Shown here: positions 1-12,358 of the stretch, piece by piece | Layout: the number at the start of each line of letters is the position of its first letter | How positions within the stretch are numbered: the first letter of the stretch is position 1 | Origin: Tubiluchus corallicola | Lineage: Eukaryota > Priapulida > Priapulimorpha > Priapulimorphida > Tubiluchidae | DNA: 64,000 nucleotides | Direction of reading: 5' to 3' | Assembly: GCA_030141605.1 (NCBI GenBank) | Contig: JAQGDQ010000215.1 | Location: forward strand, 310,314 to 374,313 | The notes under the pieces: model-generated | The model's database searches: none | Seen by the model: the letters and a program-made list of their open reading frames with translations, nothing else | Told to the model about the DNA's origin: nothing | Program-made: the position numbers and the translations under genes

Positions 1-701
1 GCATTAAATAAAAAGCTCTAGTTAATTTTGCGACGGTTTTATCGTATCAGTTTGTAAAAGGACGTAAAAGGGTTAAATGCATATTACAATGTAAATTTTA
101 GTTCGCGCACACATGTGTATATATATTTATATACATGTATAACTCAGGCATAATTTATCCTGGTTAAATCGTAAGTTTAGCAAAAGTCTTTGTAAGTAAA
201 GCGTGCATGTAGAAAAGTTTGTCATTTTTAATACTTTCCCAATAGAGTCATCTAAATAATCTCAGTGAACGAATTCTGTTATTACGAACCTTAATTATTA
301 TAAATAATTGCTAAAATGTTTTATAAGCAAGTTTATGGTACATGTATTAAGGACATAATTGAGATGTGGGTAAAGTGCTAGCGAGTCACGCCCACTCATT
401 ACTTACTATTTACCTGTAATACTTCCACATTTCAGAAACGACGGCGATCTAATGTTTGAATTTGTTTGTTATAGCCGAACTTTGAACTTTATTTGGTTCC
501 ATCAGGATGGCGACAGGAAATGTGTAAAATCGTACAAAAGATGGCGCCAGCAAGCAATGGTGTTACAACGTCATTTTCCGCCCTCACCTATACCCCAGAG
601 CTTTAGATTGTTTGCTAACAAAACGCATGCAAATGTTTTCTGAGTTCTGGTAGCTCAATTTAAAATGGTCTCTCTATATTCTAACGCTATTGCTTAATCA
701 T
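1..701. other. AT-rich sequence, no gene seen
   Basis: No convincing coding exon, RNA gene or ordered repeat is visible. The longest open frame (452-643, +) has no recognisable motif and no good splice sites. Confidence 0.4.
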
Positions 702-1028
702 TCAAATCACATATCTTTTATATTTATATTCATAAACAAATTTATATTCCTTGAAGTTCTTTTGAATCAAACCACCACGATAGAAACCTGGTGACTGAGA
801 ATTGGTATGTCTTTCAGTTAAACTGGGCAACGGTCTTCTGTTGGCAGTCTCGTGAGGCAATGGAATATACGTGTTGGTGGTTTTTGTAATGACGTCTGTT
901 GCTGTCTCTAGAAGAGTAGTATGTGCAGGATTGAAAATGTGGAACCCCACTGTTTGAATTCATCTTTGGCAAAGTACATCTCAAAATTCTTTTGTTTGAG
1001 TTGCTGGTTTTCCTTGTATTTTTGTTGT
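702..1028 (-). pseudogene. candidate 3'-terminal exon of an unidentified gene, frame broken in a G run
   Basis: Read on the minus strand, a good splice acceptor (pyrimidine-rich tract ending in ttttag) stands just before position 1028. One frame starts QQKYKENQQLKQ and reaches ...AKDEFKQWG. Another frame continues from the same GGGG run (about 950) with FHIFNPAHTTLLE, ..TYIPLPHETANRRPLPSL.., PGFYRGGLIQKN and ends in TGA at 702. Both halves look protein-like, being polar and free of low complexity. One extra G in the run would join them into roughly 105 residues. I do not recognise the family; the PGFYRGG and proline-rich style vaguely recalls ciliary microtubule-associated proteins, which is only an impression. 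It could be a pseudogene exon, an assembly error or chance. No upstream exon was found between 1029 and the 23-bp array at 1650. Confidence 0.35.
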
Positions 1029-1648
1029 CTAAAAACAACAAAGAAAAAAGCTTAATGCAAATTATCAATGTTTCTGACAAATAAACAAACTGGGGATTTT
1101 GCACACTTGGCCATCTGACTTTGTTAGTTGCTTATCGTAGACGACAAAAATACACCTAAACGACAGCAATAGTCACACTGCAGCAACTTCTTAAAACTAG
1201 TTGCCTAGCAGTTTTTGACATATGATACTGAAATTGTAGCTTTTGTTTGTAAATTTCTATTCGACTGTTTTAACAAAATAATGTATTTATAATTATTTAC
1301 TACCATAAGAAATGCATATTATCTATCAACTACAGCAATTGCTTATAGTCAGGTTTAAATTAAATATTTATGTCATAAGAATCTATTTTAAATTTTGTGA
1401 TGTGTAGCTGTCGTTTATTTTAATATATTAGTTTGTATTTTTTTTATATTTTTGTTACGGCCTCCTATACGTCTCTCTAGATGTTGTCATGTTTGTTATG
1501 CTGTGTTGTTATGTTTTTTGTATGCCAATAAATCTCTAAATTTCTATATCAGAAGACAATTAAATTGTCAGAAATTGTGTAGTTACTAGTTCAAAGGTTA
1601 AAGTAGGCGTTGAGAGGTTAAATCGTTAATTTCGTAATTTTTTTTTGC
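1029..1648. other. intergenic or intronic AT-rich DNA
   Basis: No coding exon is recognised. A CAATAAA-containing stretch around 1520-1540 following a T-rich, TGT-rich region resembles the 3' end of an old retroelement, but nothing diagnostic remains. Confidence 0.3.
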
Positions 1649-2179
1649 AGTTGGATGCGCCATTGTTGAATTGTTGGATGCACCATTGTTGTATTGTTGG
1701 ATGCACCATTGTTGAATTGTTGGATGCGCCATTGTTGAATTGTTGGATGCACCATTGTTGAATTGTTGGATGCACCATTGTTGAATTGTTGGATGCACCA
1801 TTGTTGAATTGTTGGATGCACCATTGTTGAATTGTTGGATGCACCATTGTTGAATTGTTGGATGCACCATTGTTGTATTGTTGGATGCACCATTGTTGAA
1901 TTGTTGGATGCGCCATTGTTGAATTGTTGGATGCACCATTGTTGTATTGTTGGATGCACCATTGTTGAATTGTTGGATGCACCATTGTTGAATTGTTGGA
2001 TGCACCATTGTTGAATTGTTGGATGCACCATTGTTGAATTGTTGGATGCACCATTGTTGAATTGTTGGATGCACCATTGTTGAATTGTTGGATGCACCAT
2101 TGTTGAATTGTTGGATGCACCATTGTTGAATTGTTGGATGCACCATTGTTGAATTGTTGGATGCACCATTGTTGAATTG
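1649..2179. repeat. 23-bp minisatellite, about 23 copies
   Basis: The unit is ttgttggatgcaccattg plus ttgaa (23 bp), with single-base variants (cac/cgc, gaat/gtat). Because 23 is not a multiple of 3, the array is open in all three minus-strand frames and produces overlapping 180-200 aa frames that share one repeating peptide. These are by-products of the repeat, not genes. The units are nearly identical, which suggests recent expansion. Confidence 0.95.
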
Positions 2180-2545
2180 TGAAAAAGATGGTCATAAATT
2201 TACAGGTTATAAAACGGAACCGTTTCACCTTCTACTAGTTTTCATAGGCCATTTTTAGCAGCTAAATTGAGCGAAAAATCGATTTGTCTCTTTTCTTGTC
2301 TAGCAAAACAAACCTGTTTTTGTAGTATCCTAGTCGTGGAAAACCTAATTATTGTTAGCGCCATCTATTGTCTATATACATAACGAATAAACAGAAGTTT
2401 TAGGTTTGGAATGTACTACAATTTTCAAACTTTCACGGAGTCAAATTTTCATCAAAGGAATAAAAAGTTCCAAAATAAAACAACGTATCAGTAGTACGGC
2501 TTTGTTCATTCACATGCACGACTCAGTGCTCACCTCCTGTTTAGC
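2180..2545. other. no feature seen
   Basis: Unique AT-rich sequence between the 23-bp array and the candidate exon at 2546-2817. No motif could be supported. Confidence 0.3.
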
Positions 2546-2817
2546 CTAGTGTCTGAAGGCAGTGACTTCGAAGAGACCATTATCAACAACGTTAACGAAT
2601 CCATTAGGTCTTATTACTATAATACACTGTTTAGTATTATCATTACTACAAGGAGTACGTATGCTCAGTTCATGGCCGGGTCTAATTTCACAAGGTTGCT
2701 CTATGTAAGCCGTTATTAAGAGTCTCACGTAGGAATTCTCTTTAGTGTTGATCAATATCGTTAAAGTGGAACGGATGTGACATTTCGCGTGAGGCATAGG
2801 TTTGGCAATAATGAAAG
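2546..2817 (-). CDS. candidate 3'-terminal exon of an unidentified minus-strand gene
   Basis: A splice acceptor (tactttttcag on the minus strand) precedes an open frame beginning FIIAKPMPHAKCHIRS, continuing through ..TAYIEQPCEIRPGHELSI.. and ..IVIRPNGFVNVV.., and stopping with TAG at 2546. Composition is protein-like, without low complexity, and includes several cysteines. It is about 90 residues. I do not recognise a family. A retroelement linker between protease and RT is one alternative, and chance is another. No convincing partner exon was found upstream: the open frame at 3150-3290 on the same strand runs into a CA repeat. Confidence 0.3.
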
Positions 2818-3041
2818 CTGAAAAAGTAACCGTTGGTTTTATTGTAGAAACCTGTCTGATATTCTGATAAGGAAATGAAAACGATTTTGTATTAAAGGAT
2901 TATCGATCGTTGAATTATAGTGCTTGCATTAGGTATACCTATTGAAAAAATAGACTGAAGAAAAACTCCCAGGTGCCCACTGATAGGCCTCAACGTGTGG
3001 ACATTGGATACCTACTATTTTGTCACAAAATTCGTAACACC

Positions 3042-3065
3042 CCCACACCCCCACACGCACACGCA

Positions 3066-3115
<50 letters not shown>

Positions 3116-3138
3116 CTCTCTCTCTCTCTCACACACAC
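3042..3138. repeat. (CA)n followed by (CT)n microsatellite
   Basis: An uninterrupted AC dinucleotide run is followed by a CT run and a short further AC run. Confidence 0.95.
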
Positions 3139-3605
3139 ATATGTAATTAAAATTTTATCCATGAAGCTGCCGTTGTAGCAGATAAATTTATTCGGAGTTT
3201 CCCGATTGAATTTCACTGGTATTGACGCTTTTATGTTCAGTTTAAAAATAACGTTTTTGCTATTTATGCTTAGTGCTGTCTGTACTTCATATAATGTACT
3301 CATTAATGATGAAATGTGTGCATGTTATAGGCCTATCGTTAACATTAGCCTATTGGCAATCAGTCTACCTGGCATAATTTACGTTACTCGCGCGCGTTAG
3401 ATTTTTTTATTAAAACAATTCGTGACAGCGATAAAACAGTTTCAGCCGGCCAAGGACACATTCCTTGTGTATTTTGGCAGAGATGCGCTGAAGCACATAG
3501 CACAGCAAATACCGACTGCTGTCGAATGCTGCTTGTGAGGCAGCTGACTATTCAATACGAACGCTGTGTACAAATGATTTGCTTTGTCGTGCATTATGTA
3601 ATTGT

Positions 3606-4912
3606 AGACGTATGCGGACAGGCTACACGTATGCAGACAGGCTACACGTATGCCGATAGGCAACACGTATGCCAACAGGCTACACGTATACCAACAGACA
3701 ACACGTATGCCAACAGGCTACACGTATGCCAACTGACAACACGTACGCCAACAGGCAACACGTATACCAACAGGCTGCATGTATGCCGACAGGCTACACG
3801 TATGCCAACAGGCTACACGTATGCCAACAGGCTACACGTATGCCAACAGGCTACACGTATGCCAAACAGGCAACACATATGCCAACAGGGAACACGTATG
3901 CCAACAGGCTACACGTACCCCAACAGGCTACACGTATGCCAACAGACAACACGTACGCCAACAGGCTACACGTACGCCAACAGGCTACACGTATGCCGAC
4001 AGGCTACACGTTGCCGACAGGCTACACGTATGCCAACAGGCTACACGTACGCCAACAGGCTACACGTATGCCAACAGGCTACACATACGCCAACAGGCAA
4101 CACGTACGCCAACAGGCAACACATATGCCAACAGGCAACACTTATGCCAACAGGCTACATGTATGCCAACAGACAACACGTATGCCAACAGGCTACACGT
4201 ATGCCAACAGGCTACACGTATGCCAACAGACAACACGTATGCCAACAGGCTACAAGTATGCCAACAGACAACACGTATGCCAACAGGCAACACGTATGCC
4301 AACAGGCAACACGTATGCCAACAGGCAACACTTATGCCAACAGGCTACACGTACCCCAACAGGCTACACGTATGCCAACAGACAACACGTATGCCAACAG
4401 GCTACACGTATGCCAACAGACAACACGTACGCCAACAGACAACACGTATGCCAACAGACAACACGTATGCCAACAGGCTACACGCATGCCAACAGATAAT
4501 ACGTATGCCAACAGGCTACACGTACGCCAACAGGCTACACGTATATACACATACGCCAACAGGCTACACGTACGCCGACAGGCTACACGTATGCCAACTG
4601 ACAACACATACGCCAACAGGCTACACGTACGCCAACAGGCTACACGTACGCCAACAGGCTACACATACACCAACAGGCTACACGTATGCCAACAGGCTAC
4701 ACATATGCCAACAGGCTACACATATGCCAACAGGCTACACGTACGCCAACAGGTACACGTACGCCGACAGGCTACACATATGCCAACAGGCTACACGTAT
4801 GCCAACAGGCTACACATATGCCAACAGGCTACACGTATGCCAACAGGCTACACATATGCCAACAGGCTGCACGTATGCCGACAGGCTACACATATGCCAA
4901 CAGGCTACATGT
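3606..4912. repeat. 19-bp minisatellite, about 69 copies
   Basis: The unit is cacgtatgccaacaggcta (19 bp), with variants at a few fixed sites (tat/tac, ggcta/gacaa/ggcaa, gtatgc/gtaccc). Since 19 mod 3 is 1, three units make a 57-bp supercycle, so all three plus-strand frames stay open with a 19-residue peptide cycle (TYANRLHVCQQATRMPTGY). This yields a 470-aa frame from 3526 that is a repeat artefact. The gga-to-gac alternation forms higher-order blocks. Confidence 0.95.
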
Positions 4913-6302
4913 CAAAGGCTTTTGTAAATGTGATGTGATCCGTAAAATGTAGCGTAATGTAATAGCATCTGTGATCACATTGATCACTATCATTTCATGT
5001 CATTTATTTTTACCAAATGCCACTCATAAAAGAACTTCTCTGGTTATCTGTGTATGATCATTTGCTTAGCTACATTCTTAACACTAATAGCAGGTCGAAT
5101 TAACTAACACTGATAGCTAAGACCTTTAAAAGGAGCAGGCTTCAATGTCTCAAAACAATACACCCATGTTTACACGATACACACCTGGCGCGATTTCCAT
5201 CATTATAGCTGCTCAGTGTGGAACTCCCTTTGCGAATTTGCTCGCAATACTGAAGCCAGTGAGGATTTATGCAGCTCCCTACCTGCTGATTAGTGCATTC
5301 GTGTGAAACCTTAGCTGAACGTAGCTTAAGCAATTTCACAACGTCGTCATTACTGCTCTGTTCTTAGCGGCTTACCTAGAAACATTTGACAATTGTTTCT
5401 GCAACGAAGCACTAGTATTCTGAACAGCAAGTAAAAGTAAGTACAATAGATTATATATTATTATTATATATTATATATAACTAATGACTATGTACTGTGG
5501 GCGCAAACAAGAGAAAAAGTATTTTTGTTACGTGATTTTAGTGTAGTGAAAAATATTGTTCCTTTCCAATATAAAGATGGAGTGATTTTTTTTCCATAAA
5601 AGTAAACTGCAATTCTGTCGTTCTTTTTTCTTCGCATGTTTTGCGATACACACTAAGAGGAGCATGCGCGCATTATTGGTGGTGCTACGAGTTCGAGTTC
5701 GCGCTGCCCAGTTGAACACAAATTGCAATTTCGCATCAAGGAAGGTGAGATGGGGTGTTTGTAGAAGAGCTGATCTTGAATTGTTAAATAAACATCATAG
5801 TAACTATGATATTAATCTAATGGAATTTGGGTCCCTTGGGCCACAACAATGGCACTAGCAACAGCAGCAGCAGCAACAACAACAGTAATATTTCTTGAAC
5901 TCGAGAAAACTCACAGAAGACAATACATGTGGCAAATTTCATTCGATTTAAAATCATCGATTTTCCAGATATTCTCTGCGATAATGTAATATCCACTTTT
6001 AAACCTTAACCTTTGGTTCTTGAGTTGACGTAGATTATGTAGCAGTCGTAAGAAGTTCGGTGGACAATTTGCCTGCTTTAGTTTTATTTTTATCATTCGT
6101 TTTCAGATATTTCACAGTTGGGAAAAGATCAAAAATTCTCTGTATTCTTGATTTTTGTTCTTCCAACCACAGAAGGTTGTATAATCGAAGTCAATTTTTG
6201 TTTTATTTCCATCATTATTTTCGCAGAAATGTTCTTTTATGTTTTGCATCAACAAAAAGTCGCGCAAGATGTTCTTTTAATATTTTTTCATGCTTCGATT
6301 CG
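4913..6302. other. no gene recognised
   Basis: Short open frames only. A few CAG/CAA triplets sit near 5855-5890. Nothing else could be supported. Confidence 0.35.
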
Positions 6303-6606
<304 letters not shown>

Positions 6607-6624
6607 CGTTAATTATTAAATTTT

Positions 6625-6792
6625 ATTTATTTAGTTAGTTAGTTAAATAGTTATATAGTTAGTTAGTCAATCAGTCATTCAGTTAGTCAGTCAGTCAGTC
6701 AGTCAGTCAGTCAGTCAGTTAGTCAGTCAGTCAGTCAGTCAGTCAGTCAGTCAGTCAGTCAGTCAGTTAGGCAGGTAGTTAGTTAGTTAGTT
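6625..6792. repeat. (AGTT/AGTC)n tetranucleotide tract
   Basis: TTAG units give way to AGTC units and back to TTAG. No other content. Confidence 0.9.
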
Positions 6793-7763
6793 ATTGACTA
6801 TAATTTTATAGACTAATACACTATAACAATGGGTAGCTAGAAAAATAAATATGGTTTAATTTTGGGACGTTACCAAAATGTGGAATTCTAGAATAGACAA
6901 AGAGAAAAATGCGCAATACAGTTAAATCAACAAATCTATACCTTTACAGTACTATCATACAAAATACAGCGCTATACATAACAAACTTGAGGATGATCTC
7001 CATTGGATTGGTTGAACCTTATGGATGATTAATTGGAGGGTGAGTCAACGGCATTTTACCAATTGGTGAAAGCTCGATTTTTATGAAACGTATTCCAGGT
7101 ACCCCTTTTCTTGTCCTTTAAAGAAATCGAGCATTTCCTTAACAACACATGAAAATAGGGATTACAAGATTTACTGTCACTTCTCTTGCACTACAACGAT
7201 AAGGCAGAGAAACCAATTTCATTATATATTTGTCATACGTAATTTTAAATTCATTAAATGTAAATGCAAAAGAACTTTCTCCACAGAGTCTCCCCATAAA
7301 CACTTGAATAATAAGTCTTATAGAGAAAAGTTTTGACTTTTAAACTACAGCGAATGAAATTTCTTATAAGAATATTAGCTCAAGCTGCTAGCATACATAT
7401 CTATCGTCTAACATCATTATTATCACTGCCAGATATGTTAGTAATGTCCCAGATATTTTTCTGTAAAGACAGATGTAGTGCAAACAACCAATAGGAATTT
7501 TGGCCATACTAAAGGGTTCAATACTCAGCAATTTAGTTTTGTCAGTGTTCATGATGACATCAAGGTCGGAAGCAAAACATTGATAAATATCAGTTGGACT
7601 TTGCATGGAACTAATTGTACTAGTCACAGAGCATACATCTGTGCATACATAAGATGATTAAGAATATGCCCATTTATCCTACAGCCATACCCTAAGATCA
7701 TTAAAGCATTTGTTGAAAAACCATGTTCATAAAATCCCACCCTGACAGATACCATTATGGACA
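6793..7763. other. no gene recognised
   Basis: AT-rich DNA with short open frames on both strands. No splice-supported exon or known repeat was identified. Confidence 0.35.
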
Positions 7764-7822
7764 TGTGTGTGTGTGTGTGTGTTTGTGCGTGTGCGTGTGC
7801 GTGTGCGTGCGTGCGTGCGTGC

Positions 7823-7907
<85 letters not shown>

Positions 7908-7908
7908 G
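7764..7908. repeat. (TG)n microsatellite with GCGTGC interruptions
   Basis: A TG run interrupted by TGCG variants at 7788-7826 and otherwise near perfect. Confidence 0.95.
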
Positions 7909-8476
7909 TATCATTATTTTTGTACGAAACTCTTATTTTTTTAAATCGGTAATCATTTTTCGAGTGTCGTTGATTTTTTGGTCATTTCATACACCTACGT
8001 GCAAGTATGCATAGAGGTAATGAAGTTAATGTATCGCGTGAGATGAGGCAGCTGGAGTAAGAGGTCTTAATGCCTGCACTAAGGCTCTTATTGCCTTCAA
8101 TGGGAAGTTGGTTGTACTTGCATGTATGTATGTGAGCAATCGATAAGGCGTTATTAAGCCGTGTTCATGATTAGATAAAATTCTAACAATAGCTTCTGCG
8201 ATGTTGAAATTAAAATTGTCGTCGTCACGAGTGGGATTTTCTGTGAAGTAATTTCTGTTTACAAGAAAAATGCAGGTGATTAATTCATGAACTTCGTATT
8301 TCTTTACGCTTGCAGAAATGCTGAGTTCAATGCGAATATTTTCAGTAGAATTTTTATTTGTAAGTCTCTCTGATGTTAAAAATTTATCACTTTACGTAAT
8401 GCGTTTTTTGTCTAAAAAATTTGCTGTTTGTTTCGAAATCTGGTAATTCGAATTAAGGTGTGTTTAATTTGATTGG

Positions 8477-8652
<176 letters not shown>

Positions 8653-8919
8653 CTTTCTTTTACATTTTCTTTCTTTCAGATGGTTTGATTTCAAAACTAC
8701 AATAATTTTTTATTCATTCATCATTAATAAATAATCTTCAAATGAAGATTATAAATAATTTGTTTACCAAGTGAAAGCTTGGACGTCCCTTATCCGCAAA
8801 AGAAGGCATTATAGAAAAAAAGACGCAGAAAATGTCTTTACTCTGCATAGCGTAATTAGCCTGATTCGTATCACTCCCTTGGCACGTTATTATTCGTTTA
8901 GCCTTATTAGATCTTCTTT

Positions 8920-9519
8920 CTGTTGCGTCAGTTCTTAGTTCTTAGCAATAAGTGTCGTGTAAAATGTAATCAAGGCAAAGGTAAGTCATTTATCGATACT
9001 CTGTTACTGTTTGAATGGAAGTGTTTGTTTGTTTGTTTCAGTCACGTTTTCCTAGTTAATCAATCTTAATTTTCTTTTATTTTCTAGGAAATAGTGCGTT
9101 GACGAAAAGCAGTCGATCGTTATCTTAACTGGATCTACCCACTCAGGCTGCAGGAATCTTCTGTAAAGGCAGCGAGCAAGAAAAATAAACTAAAGATTCA
9201 TCGTCCCATTAAGAACGAACTACATGCCGATTTAAAAAGCTGATGAGCCTGACTCTGCGCAAAATGAAAATGTAACAACAGAAAGCCTTGCACTAAATTT
9301 GTTCAAAGACAAAATGAACAAAGCGTTGTAAGCAGGAGGCAAGGATTGTTATGCATGATGCTGAAGAATACAATGAAAAAACAATGAAAAAACAATGAAA
9401 ACAATGAAAAACACAATGAGAGACCACAGTTGTGAAGAGTCTTCGATTACAAGAGTTGAATTAGTGAGTATTTCGACGAAAGTGTCGATTGAGGCCCAGT
9501 AGTTTAAGAGGTGTTCCTT
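8920..9519 (+). promoter_or_regulatory. probable 5' UTR of the GPCR gene with an intron at 8981-9087
   Basis: A consensus donor (caaag|gtaagt) at 8981 and an acceptor (tattttctag) ending at 9087 bracket a 107-bp candidate intron upstream of the GPCR start. The downstream leader (9088-9519) has several upstream ATGs. The transcription start is not visible. Confidence 0.45.
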
Positions 9520-10479
9520 ATGAACCCAGTAGAAGATAATCACGCTGACATGCAGACCCTCAAAACATCCACTGGGTCGCTTGTAGACCAGATCTACCAG
9601 TCCATCCTCTGTATAGAGATCACAGCGGTCATCTTCTTCAACACTTTGGTCATCATCTGTGTCCGGCGGTTTCTTCCACTGCAGACAACATGCAACAAGT
9701 TTGTCTTCAGCATCGCTGTCGCCGACATCACCATGGCTGTCAGCGTTGCTGTCGCCATAGCTTTCGATAACATAACATGGTCCAACAAGGGAGGAGTCTA
9801 TCATCACGTGATGTGCTATTTCCGCACTGGACCACCAATGGTCACTACTATTGTTGTTGTCATGACTTTGCTGGCCATAGGAGTTGACAGACATTTTGCT
9901 ATGTCCAGTCAGGCTAGGTACAACGCAGTAATACAAACGGACCGGGTTAACTGGTTTATTGGACTCTCTTGGACCTACTCAATTCTACTGTACTTTATTC
10001 CCGCTTCTACAACAACTGATTCTAGTTCTAAGTGTTTCTTCGAATCGTTCTTAAACAAATTCCACGTGTTCGCGTTTTCTTTGCACTTTGTTTTAATCAG
10101 TGTGTTAACTTGCATCTTCTACGCACGGATTCTCCTGATGGCTGGTAGGAAAGTCCAAGACGTGAATCAACTACCTACGATTCACACCAGAAACACGGTG
10201 AACACAGATGATAAGGATAGAATCCAGCAAGCTAAGCAGCTTGCCAGGCTGTTTGCCATGATTCTCGGGGTTACAGTCGTCTTCACTTTGCCAGTGGTCA
10301 TTCTTTATCCCGTCCTTGCGTTTTCGGACAAAAATAGTGATTCCCACTACCGAGGTTTTACCATTTTCACCGAATTTCTTTTGTTTAGCAAATGTCTGAT
10401 GAATCCCGCCCTCTATTACTGGAAGTACCACGATTTTAGCATTGCATTTAAGAAACTCTTGACAATTAAAGGCAGTTAA
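9520..10479 (+). CDS. class A (rhodopsin-like) G-protein-coupled receptor, orphan
   Basis: A single-exon ORF of 319 aa, short for the family, giving seven hydrophobic segments at the plasma membrane. Landmarks seen: TM1 with Asn41 (FFNTLVI); TM2 SIAVADI with Asp69; Cys99 at the top of TM3 and a cysteine in loop 2 (SSKCFF), the usual disulfide pair; the TM3 end is DRH (123-125) instead of DRY; a basic third loop (KQLARLF); TM7 NPALYY (Asn295-Pro-x-x-Tyr); and an amphipathic helix 8 (FSIAFKKLL). TM6 lacks the usual aromatic CWxP, reading FTLPVV. The ATG at 9520 is chosen because it precedes the short polar N terminus; an in-frame GTG at 9511 is not a plausible eukaryotic start. The ligand cannot be inferred. 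It resembles the many lineage-expanded orphan receptors of invertebrates. The flanks are mobile elements and microsatellites. Confidence 0.87.
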   Translation: MNPVEDNHADMQTLKTSTGSLVDQIYQSILCIEITAVIFFNTLVIICVRRFLPLQTTCNKFVFSIAVADITMAVSVAVAIAFDNITWSNKGGVYHHVMCYFRTGPPMVTTIVVVMTLLAIGVDRHFAMSSQARYNAVIQTDRVNWFIGLSWTYSILLYFIPASTTTDSSSKCFFESFLNKFHVFAFSLHFVLISVLTCIFYARILLMAGRKVQDVNQLPTIHTRNTVNTDDKDRIQQAKQLARLFAMILGVTVVFTLPVVILYPVLAFSDKNSDSHYRGFTIFTEFLLFSKCLMNPALYYWKYHDFSIAFKKLLTIKGS

Positions 10480-10766
10480 ATTTCAGTATTAGTGCTAGTG
10501 GTATTTAAACTAGTTGTATGCTTACATAAAAAAGGGGCTATATGATTGGCTACTGGGTGAAGGAACAAGATTTCAAAAATTTACAACCGTCTACCACGGT
10601 ATCAATGTGGATCAATTCACCAACCCAACCTCTGAACGGCAAGACGCAAGCTACAATATTACTACAAAAATAGAAAAATTGAATGCTGGTAGACTTGTTC
10701 AAGGTGCAACAAATTTGTTTTGGTTATTTTTGATGATGATGTAAGTATTTGTTGTCAGGCCTTTGT

Positions 10767-11304
10767 ACAAAGGAAAGAGCAAGTCACCAAGCACGTTGGG
10801 TTTATTTTACTGTTAATACTAAAATTAAGAAAAATGCAACAAAGAAATTTGCAAAGAACTGCCTATAAAGCATAAATTTAAAATATACTGCTTCTGAAAT
10901 AGAAATTTTCAGGCGTGGTGGTTCATTCACCCATTCATGCCGCCATCCACTAGGAAATCTTGACGTAACTGGGAGACTTCGTGAATTTTCGTAGCTGGTC
11001 GTGGCTTTCCGTAAGCGCGCTGCTTAGACTAATTCAAACTTCTGCAGCTTACAAAATTAGCTATTCAATTTTTTGAAAAATTTATTATACTTTTGACGAA
11101 TTGGCGCTACTTTTCTTCAGGACGAATGACGTCATTGGAAGAAGAATGGACATTGAAAATGGGAGCGCCCAAGCACGAAGTGATCGCGATTTTATACTAG
11201 TTACACGAGGCGCTTATTGCAGTTTTATTGCTAAATCCTTCTAACATTTTTCGCGAACATTGAAATAAGACTAACCTCCTGGAAAGCTTGACCTTTCCTT
11301 TAAA
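10767..11304. mobile_element. MITE family A, copy 1 (TTAAAGGAAAG-type inverted ends)
   Basis: The element begins near acaaaggaaagagcaag and ends cttgacctttcctttaa, which are inverted repeats of each other. The interior (gacgaatgacgtcattggaa, gggagcgcc, aaatccttctaacattttt) recurs at 19804-20204 and in degenerate form at 48868-49026. No coding capacity. A TTAA at the right edge is suggestive of piggyBac-type ends but not proven. Confidence 0.7.
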
Positions 11305-11374
11305 GCAAAAATCTGTTACAAACATGACATGATATGTCTGACGTCATCATTTGCGTACAGCTCAGATATCGTGT

Positions 11375-11762
11375 TTACGAATTTTTCATGGTGGTTTTTG
11401 AATACAAATTTTTATGGTAACTTTTGAATACAAATTTTTCGTAGCGGATTTTGAATACAAATTTTTCATGATAGCTTTTGAATACAAATTTTTCGTGGTA
11501 GCTTTTGAATACTAAATCTTCACGGTGGCTTTTGAACACAAATTTTTCATGACAGTTTTTGAATACAAATTTTTCATGATAGCTTTTGAATACAAATTTT
11601 TCATGAATTTTGAATACAAATTTTTCATGATAGCTCTTGAATACTAAATCTTCATGGTGGCTTTTGAACACAAATTTTTCATGACAGCTTTTGAATACTA
11701 ATTTTTCATGATGGCTTTTGAATGCAAATTCTTCATAGTAGCTTTTGAATACTAATTTGTTA
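11375..11762. repeat. degenerate ~28-bp tandem repeat
   Basis: Units of the form ttttgaatacaaatttttca plus tgrtagc repeat about 13 times with variants (acactaaatcttca, cacaaat). The minus-strand open frame with FKSYHEKFVF repeats is a product of the array. Confidence 0.9.
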
Positions 11763-12109
11763 TGTTGTCGGAATAAAAAGTGTTTTTTCTTCGGAAATAT
11801 AAAGCCCTTTTCTTGATTTAATGCATGCATTTATTATTTAGGTATAATTACCGTCAGTTTATCAAAAAGAAATGTCTTGGGAGTAGTATAGCGGATACCA
11901 GCAAGGATAGGTAAGGAGTGGCTAGACAAAGTGTATTGATGTAAATATTACAAAACACTTTGTGAAAGTCAGTGTGCTTGTGAATTTTTTCACTTTAGAT
12001 GCTGTTTGACTTTTGATATCTTCAGAATAATCTCTGCCTGCTATCTGCGAAGATCATTCACGAAAGTCGTCCTCCCACTCGTTACGATGATAATGATGAT
12101 GATCATCAT
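11763..12109. other. no feature seen
   Basis: Unique sequence between a tandem repeat and a SINE. Nothing else could be supported. Confidence 0.3.
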
Positions 12110-12358
12110 CGTAATAATAATCTTTATTTAGACAGCTTTTAGGATGAACAATTAACACCAGCTCCAAAGAGCTGTAAATAGCAAACTACAACTACGTAAC
12201 AGAGGCTATATTACCCCAATTTTATCCTAAATACCACGCGCCAGGCAGGGCAACAGCACGTACCATTTTTAAAGTCTTTAGTATTTCCCGACCGCTGTAT
12301 TGATCTCACGATCTCCAAGATGGAAAGCGAACGCGTTACCACTAGACTAAGCCGTTTG
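12110..12358 (-). mobile_element. tRNA-derived SINE
   Basis: On the minus strand the head reads cggcttagtctagtggtaac (A-box-like TAGTCTAGTGG) followed by gagatcgtgagatcaatac (B-box-like GATCAATAC), as expected for an internal RNA polymerase III promoter. The body ends with aataaagattattatta, a typical short-repeat SINE tail. The tRNA-like part is about 75 bp and the whole about 245 bp. Confidence 0.75.

Noticed and set aside
1598-2228. Three overlapping 180-200 aa minus-strand frames (MVHPTIQQWC repeats)
   Set aside because: All derive from the 23-bp satellite, which is stop-free in every minus frame. There is no gene structure.
3526-4938. 470-aa plus-strand open frame
   Set aside because: It is the 19-bp satellite read through. 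The same peptide appears in all three frames, and there is no unique domain.
12110-12358. Functional tRNA gene
   Set aside because: The A- and B-box regions are tRNA-like, but the acceptor stem does not pair and a SINE body and tail follow.
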